Shown here: piece after piece, positions 25,930 through 34,534 of the stretch
Numbering within the stretch: position 1 is the first letter of the stretch
How the letters are laid out: every line of letters begins with the position of its first letter
Source of the DNA: Propionibacterium sp.
Lineage (GTDB): Bacteria; Actinomycetota; Actinomycetes; Propionibacteriales; Propionibacteriaceae
Assembly (NCBI GenBank): GCA_022837595.1
Contig: JALHFX010000011.1
Coordinates: forward strand, 1 to 64,000
Length of the DNA stretch: 64,000 nt
Direction: 5' to 3'
Translations under genes and position numbers: made by a program
The notes under the pieces: generated by a model
Seen by the model: only the letters and a program-made list of their open reading frames with translations
Database searches by the model: none
Told to the model about the DNA's origin: nothing

Positions 25930-27972
25930 TCAGATGCATGAGCTTCCTGGGGCCATTACCCCGGTAGAGCCACTTTTCTTACTGCTGAAAGGTCCTCTGT
26001 CTCCATTAACAACGTCGGCGAGTGCCGGAAGCACTCTCACAATAGAGTAGACGAATTTTTTCATTACGTCTCGCGTCGCGTTATAGCTGGCATTTCGGAA
26101 ATTATAGTAAATAATGGATGCCAAAAATACCAGCGTTAACAGGATTATGGCCCGGAACCAGACCTGAGGGACATGAACGTATGTCCCAGGCGAGTCAACG
26201 AACTCGCGCGCATAGGCGACAAGCACTAGCAACGGCCCGATGAGTTGGGTGAGAAAATCAAACCGACCGGGCAATGGCGCCATCGCTATTAGTCCTCCGA
26301 AGAAAGCAGCGAGAATCAGCAAGCCGCTTGCTGGCAATAACCCCACGAGTGAGCCCGCGGTCCAGCCAACAGTCCACAACCATACGGCAGTGCCTAGCCG
26401 CCACGGAGTGACGTTGGCTCGAACGGCGCTGTCTTTCAAGAACTTGAAATCTCCTCCAGGCTGGATATCCGAGTCGGCTACGTTGGGCGAAGCGGCAGTG
26501 CGCTTGTCGGGAAGCGTGCCCGCGACCCAGGCCAGAATTGCGTGAATGTGAGGTTTTGCATCAATGTTCTTCGATTCATCACATGAAACTGCTTTTCCAT
26601 CCTTGAAGTTGAAGTAACTGGCCCCGCTCAACACCCATGTCGCTCCTACAAATGAAACGCCCAGCGCCCAGAGACCTACGAGCATCCAGATCATCGGGAA
26701 GTCGAGTGCTCTGCCGGTGGCTACCCACCCAACAAGGAAGCGGGCCGGGTACCCTAGGCCGACGAATGTCAGCAGCAAGATGCGCTGGATCGAGTTACAA
26801 GACGCTTCTCGCCGGATCCATGCCCGGACTAATTCATAGATGATTGCGATGACCAAGTACAGCGCCAGAGCGACGAAGGTAGCGGCTTTTGGTCTAATGT
26901 TCCAAGGTCCGACGACCCAGTGGAATTGGACCAGTGTTAGCGCTAAATAAATGCGAACAATAATACTCATCCAAGCCCCGCCGACGGCGCCGGGCTCGTC
27001 AGGGAGTCGGTTACTGGTCTCGCTACTCTTAGCCGCTTGGTCCTCGCGTCTTCCGAGAATGTCATTCCATTGGTAACGTGCTTGAGTAATCAGAATCTCG
27101 GTAATGAACCACAGGATCAGAAGCGATATCCAATCCGCGCACGTAGGAACGGTCACCGTCAATTTACCGAACTGAGCAAGAAGCACGCCCATCACGAGGA
27201 ACAACCCCTTCACGAGATCATCCGGCCTCGGAAGAACAAGATAGCCAATCAACCGGCTTGACGGTCCGCTATACTCCGTACCCTTCGCCTTCTTGGAGTC
27301 TAGAGGCGTGGCCAGTCGCTCATTGAGGGAGTCAACGAAGTCACTGAACATCTGCCTGCTCTCAACACTCATGCGCAGGCCTCGGATTATCAACGTGATC
27401 GCGCCGCTGCCATATCCCACAATCATCAGCGACCGCCAGGCCATCGGCACTTGAAGCGCGATGTAACCCGTTAGTCCGCCCAGCACGATGAGTGCCGTAG
27501 GAATAGCAACCGCCACTAGGACGCGGACGCTCATCCAGTCCCGCTTTGAATGGCCGGGCCGCCGACCGAGTGATAGATGCGCTAACGATAACTCAGAATA
27601 GGATAACGCGGAAAGCTTCGGCCAATCGTAATAAAAGTTGGACATGTGAAAAGCCTTTCTCACAGTCCGTTCTAACGCTCGCATATAGAATGACCGAACA
27701 ATGGCGTCTGCTCCCATGTTGAGCAAAAGGAGCAGCGGAACAAAAACTATTGCAGGCGCAAAAGCCAGGATTGGCGCGGGGATAGCAACATTCCGATGGA
27801 TCGTGAAAACGAGACCGCCCAGTAATGTCAGCGTAGTTATAATAACCGTTATAACAGAGATCTGCGATGTCGCGTAGTTACGCTGATCCTCTCTCAGCGA
27901 CGCATAATCCGTCAACAGAATGTCTAACTTCGAAGGATCGATTCCAGGTGCGTCGTTCAAACCATCTGTCAT
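25930..27972 (-). CDS. Large polytopic membrane protein with a UbiA-like segment
   Basis: 680 aa with about 12-14 predicted membrane helices. The middle part resembles UbiA-type prenyltransferases: a LPRPDDLVKG entry (about residue 250), then a helix ending ARYQWNDILGRREDQ. This recalls the first Asp-rich motif NDxxDxxxD, but one Asp is replaced and NRLP follows where NRPL is usual. It is then followed by LGYPARFLVGW, like the R-GA helix of the family. The N-terminal ~210 residues (two paired hydrophobic regions, a charged link) and the C-terminal four helices are extra. The start ATG overlaps the stop of the upstream HAD gene (ATGA), so the two act as a unit. Enzyme activity is unproven and the second Asp motif is not evident. 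Its base composition looks lower in GC than flanking genes. Confidence 0.55.
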   Translation of the reverse strand: MTDGLNDAPGIDPSKLDILLTDYASLREDQRNYATSQISVITVIITTLTLLGGLVFTIHRNVAIPAPILAFAPAIVFVPLLLLLNMGADAIVRSFYMRALERTVRKAFHMSNFYYDWPKLSALSYSELSLAHLSLGRRPGHSKRDWMSVRVLVAVAIPTALIVLGGLTGYIALQVPMAWRSLMIVGYGSGAITLIIRGLRMSVESRQMFSDFVDSLNERLATPLDSKKAKGTEYSGPSSRLIGYLVLPRPDDLVKGLFLVMGVLLAQFGKLTVTVPTCADWISLLILWFITEILITQARYQWNDILGRREDQAAKSSETSNRLPDEPGAVGGAWMSIIVRIYLALTLVQFHWVVGPWNIRPKAATFVALALYLVIAIIYELVRAWIRREASCNSIQRILLLTFVGLGYPARFLVGWVATGRALDFPMIWMLVGLWALGVSFVGATWVLSGASYFNFKDGKAVSCDESKNIDAKPHIHAILAWVAGTLPDKRTAASPNVADSDIQPGGDFKFLKDSAVRANVTPWRLGTAVWLWTVGWTAGSLVGLLPASGLLILAAFFGGLIAMAPLPGRFDFLTQLIGPLLVLVAYAREFVDSPGTYVHVPQVWFRAIILLTLVFLASIIYYNFRNASYNATRDVMKKFVYSIVRVLPALADVVNGDRGPFSSKKSGSTGVMAPGSSCI

Positions 27973-28532
27973 CTCGACTCCAGTCGTTTGAGCAATAGTG
28001 GCCGCAAGAATCGATCAACGAAAGCAAGACAGCGGGGCCATGGAGGTGCTTCGCCTTTGGGCTGACGAAACCACAGGAATTCCGATCTCAACCTTAATGC
28101 CAATAATCCGTCAATGATCAAGATATCACCGGTGACGGTAACTCTCGAAGGGAGTCCATGCAGACGTTTGGTAGCCGTGAAAGGCTTGCGCGCGCGAGAG
28201 ATCAGCCTCGGCATCCCCCTAGCTCCGGTAAACCTGTCTGAATTGGTGCACAGAACAACCTGAATTGGGTGAAGCTCGCGTTCCAAAGTGACGGCGTTGG
28301 TCTCTAGCTCGGTGGCTGGGGCGGTCCAGTCGACGAGAAATGGCTCGACGTCACAAATGACCAAGTCAGGCGTAGACAGCTGGCAAGCATCGATCACTTC
28401 GTCGCGCGACTTGACTACGACGATTCGGCACTCTCGAGACCAGCGCCATCGATACAGCTCCTGCATGTGATCACTGTGCCCTATCACGACGTGTCGGGCC
28501 AGACCCACCCACCGTCTCTCTGACAGTCCCAC
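27969..28532 (-). CDS. HAD-like protein resembling the YqeG phosphatase group, altered active site
   Basis: 187 aa. HAD-like order of motifs: DLVICDVEPFLVDW (motif I position, where DxDxT is normal; here the second Asp is Glu and Thr is not conserved), VVLCTNS (motif II), ARKPF (Lys of motif III) and VTGDILIIDGLLALR (motif IV, GD...D). The pattern and the C-terminal hydrophobic PRCLAFVDRFLRPLLL resemble YqeG/phosphatidylglycerophosphatase-like HADs. With the altered motif I it may be a weak phosphatase or a binding protein. The start is uncertain: GTG 28532 or ATG 28466, neither with a clear ribosome site. Translation is coupled to the membrane protein downstream. Confidence 0.5.
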   Translation of the reverse strand: MGLSERRWVGLARHVVIGHSDHMQELYRWRWSRECRIVVVKSRDEVIDACQLSTPDLVICDVEPFLVDWTAPATELETNAVTLERELHPIQVVLCTNSDRFTGARGMPRLISRARKPFTATKRLHGLPSRVTVTGDILIIDGLLALRLRSEFLWFRQPKGEAPPWPRCLAFVDRFLRPLLLKRLESR

Positions 28533-28871
28533 CTGCTCGGTGAGACAGCGCTGGCGGGCAGAGAAGCATTGGAACGACCACTCGACGACCCAAACGATCT
28601 ACCCGACCGCCAAGCGGGCTGCGTTGGAGGAGTTGTCGGCGGCATTGGTGACAGAACGGCTTGGTCTCGCTAATCGGTAACAGGTGCTCTCTGAGAAGCA
28701 GGCGCCGGTCACGCCGAAGCCCCCTTGATGCACGCCTTGACCGCGATGCAACTTGTCACAGGCTACGCACATCGCACGTCACCCGGAGACAGTTGTTCGA
28801 GAAACTGACCGAGCGTCAATGAAAGATGACGGCACGTTAATATCTGCGAGCAGGAACGCGAGAGAGGCAAA
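28533..28871. other. Intergenic region with a possible 3' gene remnant
   Basis: On the plus strand a 45-codon frame ending at TAA 28678-28680 (QRWRAEKHWNDHSTTQTIYP ... AALEEL) has natural-looking composition but no start signal or recognised family. It may be the tail of a lost gene. The rest, up to the GAGAGAGGC ribosome site of the next gene, shows nothing specific. Confidence 0.3.
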
Positions 28872-29489
28872 ATGCAGGTGCACCCCGAATTGATTTGGCA
28901 GTTCCTTGGGAAGTTTTCACCAAGCGATTACATCGCCATCCTCGCGCTGATCATTGCCCTGGGGGTCGGCGCGTACACCGTACGCACAGAGTTGTTCATG
29001 GCGAAGATGGCCACCTACCAGCGCGTCCACGAGCAGCTGATCTCGAAAGAGGTCGCCTCAGGACGCAGAGAATTACTCACTCGGGCCTCGAAAGGCCTCT
29101 TGCCACCGCTCCCCCAACCCGACGGTAACCCTGAGGACACGGAGGCGTGGGATTCCATCAATCAGGCCATGGCGTGGTACGACACCTTGGGCAGCTACTA
29201 CCTGAAGCGCCAAGTTCCACGCAAGGTCGTGATGGCCGCGTGGTATCACCCATTGACCGCAGCCCAGGACGATATCTACCGCCTGTTGGATCACCGCAAC
29301 AACCTCGGAATCTCCCAGCCATGGTCGTCCCTACGCGAATTACTCACCGCCACCAAGGAGCATCACTGCACGTGCACTGCTTGCGAAGCTGGCGTCACCA
29401 AGAAACAACAACTCAACCCCAACATCAGATGCGATTGCGCCTCCTGCCAAGAGACCAGATCCCCGGAAACCGGACCAACCGGGGAGTAA
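28872..29489 (+). CDS. Single-pass membrane protein with paired CxCxxC clusters, partner of SIR2 gene
   Basis: 205 aa. One membrane helix near the N-terminus (IAILALIIALGVGAYTV, about 19-36), then a helical cytoplasmic region rich in Trp/Leu. The tail carries two identical-spacing cysteine clusters, CTCTAC and CDCASC, 17-18 residues apart, suggesting a bound Zn or a similar metal structure. No family recognised. ATG 28872 follows a purine-rich GAGAGAGGCAAA site. The gene ends six bases before the SIR2 gene starts, so the two are almost certainly one operon. A membrane anchor or sensor for the NADase partner is the simplest inference. Confidence 0.65.
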   Translation: MQVHPELIWQFLGKFSPSDYIAILALIIALGVGAYTVRTELFMAKMATYQRVHEQLISKEVASGRRELLTRASKGLLPPLPQPDGNPEDTEAWDSINQAMAWYDTLGSYYLKRQVPRKVVMAAWYHPLTAAQDDIYRLLDHRNNLGISQPWSSLRELLTATKEHHCTCTACEAGVTKKQQLNPNIRCDCASCQETRSPETGPTGE

Positions 29490-29495
29490 GCCTCC

Positions 29496-31493
29496 ATGTT
29501 CGACGTTGCACTGTCAGGGGCGGGGATCTCCATGAGCAGCCGAAACGGCGCTGGCGACCGGCTTCCGTCCGGTGACCGACTCGCCGAGATCGTGTGGACC
29601 TCGTTGGTTTCGCACCTGCCGCCAGACGTGGCGGGGTTCGTCAGCGACATCCCGTGGCCGCAACCAACATCCGTCGCGGACGAGTTCCGCGACCTGTTCG
29701 GCATTCGTCTCGAACTGCTCATGGAGACCGTCTTCAAGTCGGGGGCCGAACATGACACGCCAGAAATCGTCGGCAACTGGTTCGCGGATCTGTGCCGGGA
29801 GCAATTCGCTGGCGCCACGCCATCGACAAGCCACTATGGATTGTTGAGCCTGTGCCCCGGCCCCCACCTCACCTTGAACTTCGACACCTTACTGGAGCTG
29901 GCCGGCGCGAACGAGGTTATCCATCTCCACGGCAGCGTCGACGATCCCGACACCTTGGTCACGACGATCTCCCAATACCAATCGGGTCTGCCGTCACCCA
30001 CCCAAGACAAGCTGCGACGCGCACTTCACCGAAGGCGACTCCTGGTCGCCGGCTACAGCGGCCGCGACCGAGATGTCCTGCCGCTCATAACGATGTTCCA
30101 GCCCGAGTCCATCACTTGGCTGCAGTACCCGACAGATCCCCCATCCCGGGAGGTGCGAGAGCTCGCGGACAACGATCTGGTCGAATTGATCAGCATCACC
30201 ATCGAAGACTTCGCCAGCCAACAACTCAAGCCGCCACGCCAGCATCAGACGTCCGCGGCGACCCCGCCCGCGACGGCGTGCAGGCGGCTACCGATCCCAA
30301 TAGCCGCTGATGTTGTCCTCGAAATCCTCACTCAGCACAACCCCACCTCCGCAACTGAGTTCGCCCGGCGCTACGTTAAAAGCGGATTGTCCCAGACACG
30401 TCGCTTCCGCCGTCTGCAGGGACGACTGTTCGCAACTACCGGCCGGAGCCGCGATGCCTTCCGGTCGTTTCTCGATCCCAGATCCGTCCGCTCGAATCTC
30501 AACGAGGTAGCGGCCCTGACGACCAGGACCCTACAACTACGCGTACCGAACCACCTCGTCGCGAATTTGGCGCGGTTCGCACCGGCTCCCGCGGCCAAGC
30601 CGACTGAGTTCGCCGCCCGTCAAAGGCTGGCGCATCAAGACCACTTGAGCGGAAATGTCTCCCGGGGTCTCGCCTCCGACACGAAGCATTTCTGGCTCGC
30701 CGACGGCGTCGTCTCCCCGCAGGTGCGAGTCAACGCGCTGACCTTCCACAGCGACCGTCTGCGGTCTGCTGGGCTACTGCGCCGGGCGTCCGCCATCCAG
30801 AATGAGGCACTGCGCGATGCTCCCTACGCCAGCCCCAGAACCCGGGCCTATCTACTCATGATGTACGCCCATACTTGCCTGTGCCGAGACGAAGACGAAC
30901 GTTGCCTCCGCGCGCTCGACCACGCCGACGCGCTGATCCACCATGCCCCGGGTGAATCCATCCTGACCTACCGGCAAGGGGTTTGGAATGACCTCGTCCG
31001 CGCCAACGCCCTCATGCAAAGAGGGAAACTCGAATCAGCCAATCGACTCATCGCGCAAGCCGCCGGGCTGAAGCGCCACGAAACACCACTCGGGGGTGTG
31101 CTCGCACGCTTGCATCTAGTGGAACTGTATTCGTTGCAAGGAGATCTCGGACGCCTGAACGACGCGTTGCGGCAGTTGCGCGTACAGCTCCGGCGACTTC
31201 GTGGACGATTCCCGCACCTGACACGAGCAGCGCGGCTCATCGAGATCGAGACCAACAGCGCGGAAGATAGCCTCCCCAGCCACGCAGAACTCATCGACAT
31301 TGCCGATTGGTTTGGACGCCACGGCTATCACTTGGCTCGGGCCCGCGCCCTGGCCACGCAGCACCGGCTGTTTGGCCAAGGTGTCACGGCGGTCCACATC
31401 GCAGCTTGGCGCGATGAGGGACTCGTATCGCTGATCAACTGGGCACTCGCGTCGGACGACAGCACACGCGCTCACTGGATCCTGCCCTTCTGA
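29496..31493 (+). CDS. SIR2-domain protein with C-terminal helical repeats (predicted NADase effector)
   Basis: 665 aa. The N-terminal SIR2-like Rossmann domain has GAGIS (8-12), LTLNFD with Asn128 in the catalytic TxNxD position, IHLHGSVDDP with His145 in the catalytic HG position, and LVAGYSGRD (183-191). These are the residues needed for NAD+ hydrolysis in defence sirtuins, so activity is predicted. A linker rich in Pro/Ser/Thr (about 225-260) leads to a winged-helix-like segment and then TPR-like helices (about 400-610: RRASAIQNEALRDAPYASPR, DHADALIHHAPGE). TPR-like parts usually bind partners or sense triggers. Paired with the membrane protein just upstream. It does not match the domain order of ThsA, DSR1/2 or SIR2-APAZ as far as I can see. 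Confidence 0.75.
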   Translation: MFDVALSGAGISMSSRNGAGDRLPSGDRLAEIVWTSLVSHLPPDVAGFVSDIPWPQPTSVADEFRDLFGIRLELLMETVFKSGAEHDTPEIVGNWFADLCREQFAGATPSTSHYGLLSLCPGPHLTLNFDTLLELAGANEVIHLHGSVDDPDTLVTTISQYQSGLPSPTQDKLRRALHRRRLLVAGYSGRDRDVLPLITMFQPESITWLQYPTDPPSREVRELADNDLVELISITIEDFASQQLKPPRQHQTSAATPPATACRRLPIPIAADVVLEILTQHNPTSATEFARRYVKSGLSQTRRFRRLQGRLFATTGRSRDAFRSFLDPRSVRSNLNEVAALTTRTLQLRVPNHLVANLARFAPAPAAKPTEFAARQRLAHQDHLSGNVSRGLASDTKHFWLADGVVSPQVRVNALTFHSDRLRSAGLLRRASAIQNEALRDAPYASPRTRAYLLMMYAHTCLCRDEDERCLRALDHADALIHHAPGESILTYRQGVWNDLVRANALMQRGKLESANRLIAQAAGLKRHETPLGGVLARLHLVELYSLQGDLGRLNDALRQLRVQLRRLRGRFPHLTRAARLIEIETNSAEDSLPSHAELIDIADWFGRHGYHLARARALATQHRLFGQGVTAVHIAAWRDEGLVSLINWALASDDSTRAHWILPF

Positions 31494-31768
31494 CAATCCT
31501 CGAGCTGACCCGCGCAGTCGATTCTCCCGAACAATGCGCTCGTCAAGTTGTTGAGACAGTTTCTTGTAGGTTTTTTGGTTACGCGGCCTTCGTCTGGCCG
31601 GTGGTGAATCCTTCTCTTGCGGCGGCTGGTGACCGTCCTTTGGAGGGGTGTGTGAGCCCTCACATCATCGTTATCTCGGCCGTGTCCGTTGTAGTGACCT
31701 CGCCGCGAACCGTGTACTCCTCCTTCCGCCCGCGACGACGACTGCACCTGGATTGCTTGTGAACAGCC
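31494..31768. other. Upstream region of the riboswitch operon
   Basis: No gene supported. An AT-richer patch (TTTCTTGTAGGTTTTTTGG, about 31559-31577) follows the SIR2 gene and could act as a weak terminator tract or promoter region. The promoter for the riboswitch transcript presumably lies here but cannot be pinned down. Confidence 0.4.
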
Positions 31769-31860
31769 GGTATCGCTATGATCCGACGCAGAGGGAAATC
31801 GGTGCGAGTCCGGTACTGTCCCGCAACTGTGAAGCGAAAGCCAAGTCAGATACCTCTGCC
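31769..31860 (+). promoter_or_regulatory. Cobalamin (adenosylcobalamin-type) riboswitch
   Basis: Strong match to the conserved core: GAGGGAA, CGGTGCGAGTCCGG, then CTGTCCCGCAACTGTGAAGC, then AGCCAAGTCAGATACC and TCTGCC. A terminal P1 helix can form between GGTATC (31769-31774) and GATACC (31849-31854). The aptamer is short, suggesting the compact class. It precedes the ABC transporter operon by about 175 bases, in the right orientation. Binding of cobalamin is expected to turn expression down. Confidence 0.9.
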
Positions 31861-31998
31861 AAATTGAATCAGGCGGATAGTGCGATCACGCGGATGATCG
31901 TATTTGTCAATAGCCCGAGCGGTAAAAGCAGCGTTGTTTGGCGAGCCGGCTCGACGATGCTGTTACGGTCACTTATGCAGCTTCGCTAAACCACTAGC

Positions 31999-32031
31999 CT
32001 CCTGATTGATTGTCATCAAGATCATTAGGAG
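31999..32031 (+). promoter_or_regulatory. Hairpin that can hide the ribosome site of the transporter operon
   Basis: CTCCTGAT (31999-32006) can pair with ATC (32021-32023) plus AGGAG (32027-32031), the Shine-Dalgarno of the GTG start at 32037. This is a plausible translational expression platform for the cobalamin riboswitch upstream. Pairing is by eye only. Confidence 0.5.
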
Positions 32032-32036
32032 ACGTA

Positions 32037-33593
32037 GTGAAGCGGTTATTCAAACAGATCGTGGCGGTGATGACCTTCGCCATGGTCCTGGCGGGTTGCG
32101 GCAGTGGAAGTGCCGATCCCGATGCCAGCCAGTCATCGCCTCAAGCGAATCAGGACCGTCAGGTGGTGTTGGCCGCGCCTCGTGACCTGACACCAGGCGA
32201 AAAAGACGGCTACTACAGCAGCCTTATTTTGCAGGTTTGGGAGCCATTGGTCACCCTGGGCGCCGACGGCAGCCCTCAACCGGCATTGGCTACCGGGTGG
32301 GACATGTCTGAAGATGGCAAAGAGTGGACGATCTCGTTGCGCGACGGGGTTGCTTTCCATGATGGAACCGATTTCAATGCCGACGCAGTAATCGCCAATA
32401 TCGAACGAGTGCGCCAGCATGGCCCGAAGACGTCGCCGTTCTATACCCTGGACGCGAGCAAGACCTATCCCGGTCTGGTAAGTGTCGATAAGGTCGACGA
32501 CCACACCGTGAGACTCATGTTCGACGAGCCGTCACCGTCAGCGATTCAGCGCTTGACGAACTTCGGCAGCCCGATGGTGAGCCCGGACTGCCTGGACGAA
32601 AATGGCGACTTCTCCACGCACGTACAGGGAACCGGACCGTTCCGTATCACCGACCACGTGACCGATCAGTACACGATCCTTGAAGCCAATGACGACTACT
32701 GGGGTGATACGGCCCAGGTCAGCAGCGTCAAGGTGCTCTCGATGCCGAGCGCGGATTCCCGGGCATCGGCGCTCCGATCGGGAGAGATTCAAGGCGTGCT
32801 CGATATCGGCGCGATCCTACCGTCGCAAGCTGTCCACCTGACCGAATCGGACGAATTCGTGGCATCGTCCCGGCCCTCGACCATCTCCCATTTCATGATG
32901 GTGAATCAATCACGTGAGTACCTGAATGATCCGCGTTTGGTGAAAGCCCTGTCGTTGGCGATCGACCGGCAGTTGATCGTTGATGAGCTTTACGATGGCT
33001 ACGGGGTGGCCTCAGCCAATCCGCTGAACGCCAGCGAATTGGGCTATATACAAGACAAGGTCGTATACGATCTGCCTGAAGCCAAGGACTTAGCCAACCA
33101 GGTACTCGGCGATCAGCGACTGAGCCTGGAACTACTCGTGCCGCAGTACGGCATCGACCGCTACCCATACAAGGAACAGGCCGAATACATCCAGTCGCAG
33201 CTCAGCGAGCTGGGCATCGACATGGCGATCACCATCCTTGAGGGCAGCGAGCAGACGAAACGACGAACCGAGGGCAACTTCGACCTGGCGCTGCACACCC
33301 AGGGCATGCCGGACGGAGATCCGGTTACCATGCTGAAGGTTTTCATGGGGCCGAACAACGGTGGTTGCTATTCGAACGAGCAGGCCGATCAGTTGCTGGC
33401 ACAAGCGAGCGTCGAGCTCGATGAGCAGAAACGAATGGATCTCTACAAGCAACTACAAGAATTGGCTTTGGAGACCCGGCCAACGATTCCGCTGCTCCAC
33501 GACGACTACTTGATCGTCCATCATCGGGATCTCGAGGGCTATGACGCCACTGCATATGGCGTCACCCTCTCGACGATGCACTGGGCTGGATGA
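32037..33593 (+). CDS. ABC transporter substrate-binding lipoprotein (family 5, DppA/NikA type)
   Basis: 518-aa extracytoplasmic solute-binding lipoprotein. Signal peptide MKRLFKQIVAVMTFAMVLAGC (lipobox LAGC), then the SBP_bac_5 pattern: WEPLVTLGADG, PALATGWDMSEDGKEWTISL, FHDGTDFNADAV, GTGPFRI. This family binds peptides, nickel- or cobalt-chelates and other small solutes. The GTG start at 32037 is chosen for its AGGAG site and because it begins exactly at a normal signal peptide. Riboswitch control suggests a cobalt, corrinoid or related substrate. Its TGA overlaps the ATG of the first permease. Confidence 0.87.
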   Translation: MKRLFKQIVAVMTFAMVLAGCGSGSADPDASQSSPQANQDRQVVLAAPRDLTPGEKDGYYSSLILQVWEPLVTLGADGSPQPALATGWDMSEDGKEWTISLRDGVAFHDGTDFNADAVIANIERVRQHGPKTSPFYTLDASKTYPGLVSVDKVDDHTVRLMFDEPSPSAIQRLTNFGSPMVSPDCLDENGDFSTHVQGTGPFRITDHVTDQYTILEANDDYWGDTAQVSSVKVLSMPSADSRASALRSGEIQGVLDIGAILPSQAVHLTESDEFVASSRPSTISHFMMVNQSREYLNDPRLVKALSLAIDRQLIVDELYDGYGVASANPLNASELGYIQDKVVYDLPEAKDLANQVLGDQRLSLELLVPQYGIDRYPYKEQAEYIQSQLSELGIDMAITILEGSEQTKRRTEGNFDLALHTQGMPDGDPVTMLKVFMGPNNGGCYSNEQADQLLAQASVELDEQKRMDLYKQLQELALETRPTIPLLHDDYLIVHHRDLEGYDATAYGVTLSTMHWAG

Positions 33594-34534
33594 CCAACCT
33601 GTTGCGGGTGCTGGCTCGGCACCTGATCCAAGGTGTGCTGACGCTACTCGGGATTACGGTGCTGAGCTTTCTCCTGGGGCATATTGCCCCAGGAGATCCC
33701 GCTTACGCGATTCTTGGGTCGGACGGCGTAACCGTGCCCACGGAGGAACAGGTTCAGGTGGTACGCGAGAGCCTCGGCCTGGACCGTTCGGTGGTGGAGC
33801 AGTATTTCTTGTGGCTCGGGCAGCTTTTTCGCGGCAATATCGGTGTGTCATTCATGACGAACCGGTTGATCGAGCAGGAACTGCTCGCTCGGATCCCGGT
33901 CACAGTGCAACTCTCGCTGCTTGCGATTACCTTCCTGGTACTGACCTCGCTACCTTTGGGCCTGTTTCTCGCCCTACACAAAGACAGTCTGCTGGACCAT
34001 CTGTTCCTTGGGTTGACAAGCCTGTTCTCGGCTGTCCCAGGCTTCCTCGTGGCCCTCGTCTTGATCCTGATCTTTGCCGAGGGGCTGCGATTGCTTCCGA
34101 CCAGTGGCTTGAACGGTCCCACCTCGCTGATCCTGCCTGCGTTGGCTATTTCGTTGGGTTCGATGACGCAGATCACGCGGGTGTTGCGCGCCGAGCTGCT
34201 GGCGGCCTTCGGCACCGAGTATTTCCAGTCGGCGCGAGCCAAGGGGTTTCCGTTCCGCTTTGCTGCGGTCAAGCACGCGCTGCCGAACGCGATGTCAAGC
34301 GTCCTGACGTTGTGGGGCAACTATTTCATTGCGATTCTGGGCGGTTCGGCAGTCGCTGAGTCGATCTTTGCTCTGCCGGGTTTAGGTCAATGGGTGCTGA
34401 AATCGATCAACTCACACGACTACCCGGCAATTCAGGCCTATGTCCTGGTCATGGGGGTGCTGTGTCTGATGATCTTCTTGGTCGTCGATTTGCTTCAGCT
34501 GGCCATCCAGCCACGGTTGAGGCGGGCATCGTGA
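33590..34534 (+). CDS. ABC transporter permease (DppB/NikB type)
   Basis: 314 aa with six membrane helices. N-terminal LLRVLARHLIQGVLTLLGIT and LLGHIAPGDPA are the classical DppB/NikB opening. The EAA-loop region reads TRVLRAELLAAFGTEYFQSA with the RAKG motif. It forms the first half of the membrane channel. The start overlaps the binding-protein stop (ATGA), and the end overlaps the second permease (GTGA), giving tight stoichiometric coupling. Confidence 0.9.
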   Translation: MTNLLRVLARHLIQGVLTLLGITVLSFLLGHIAPGDPAYAILGSDGVTVPTEEQVQVVRESLGLDRSVVEQYFLWLGQLFRGNIGVSFMTNRLIEQELLARIPVTVQLSLLAITFLVLTSLPLGLFLALHKDSLLDHLFLGLTSLFSAVPGFLVALVLILIFAEGLRLLPTSGLNGPTSLILPALAISLGSMTQITRVLRAELLAAFGTEYFQSARAKGFPFRFAAVKHALPNAMSSVLTLWGNYFIAILGGSAVAESIFALPGLGQWVLKSINSHDYPAIQAYVLVMGVLCLMIFLVVDLLQLAIQPRLRRAS

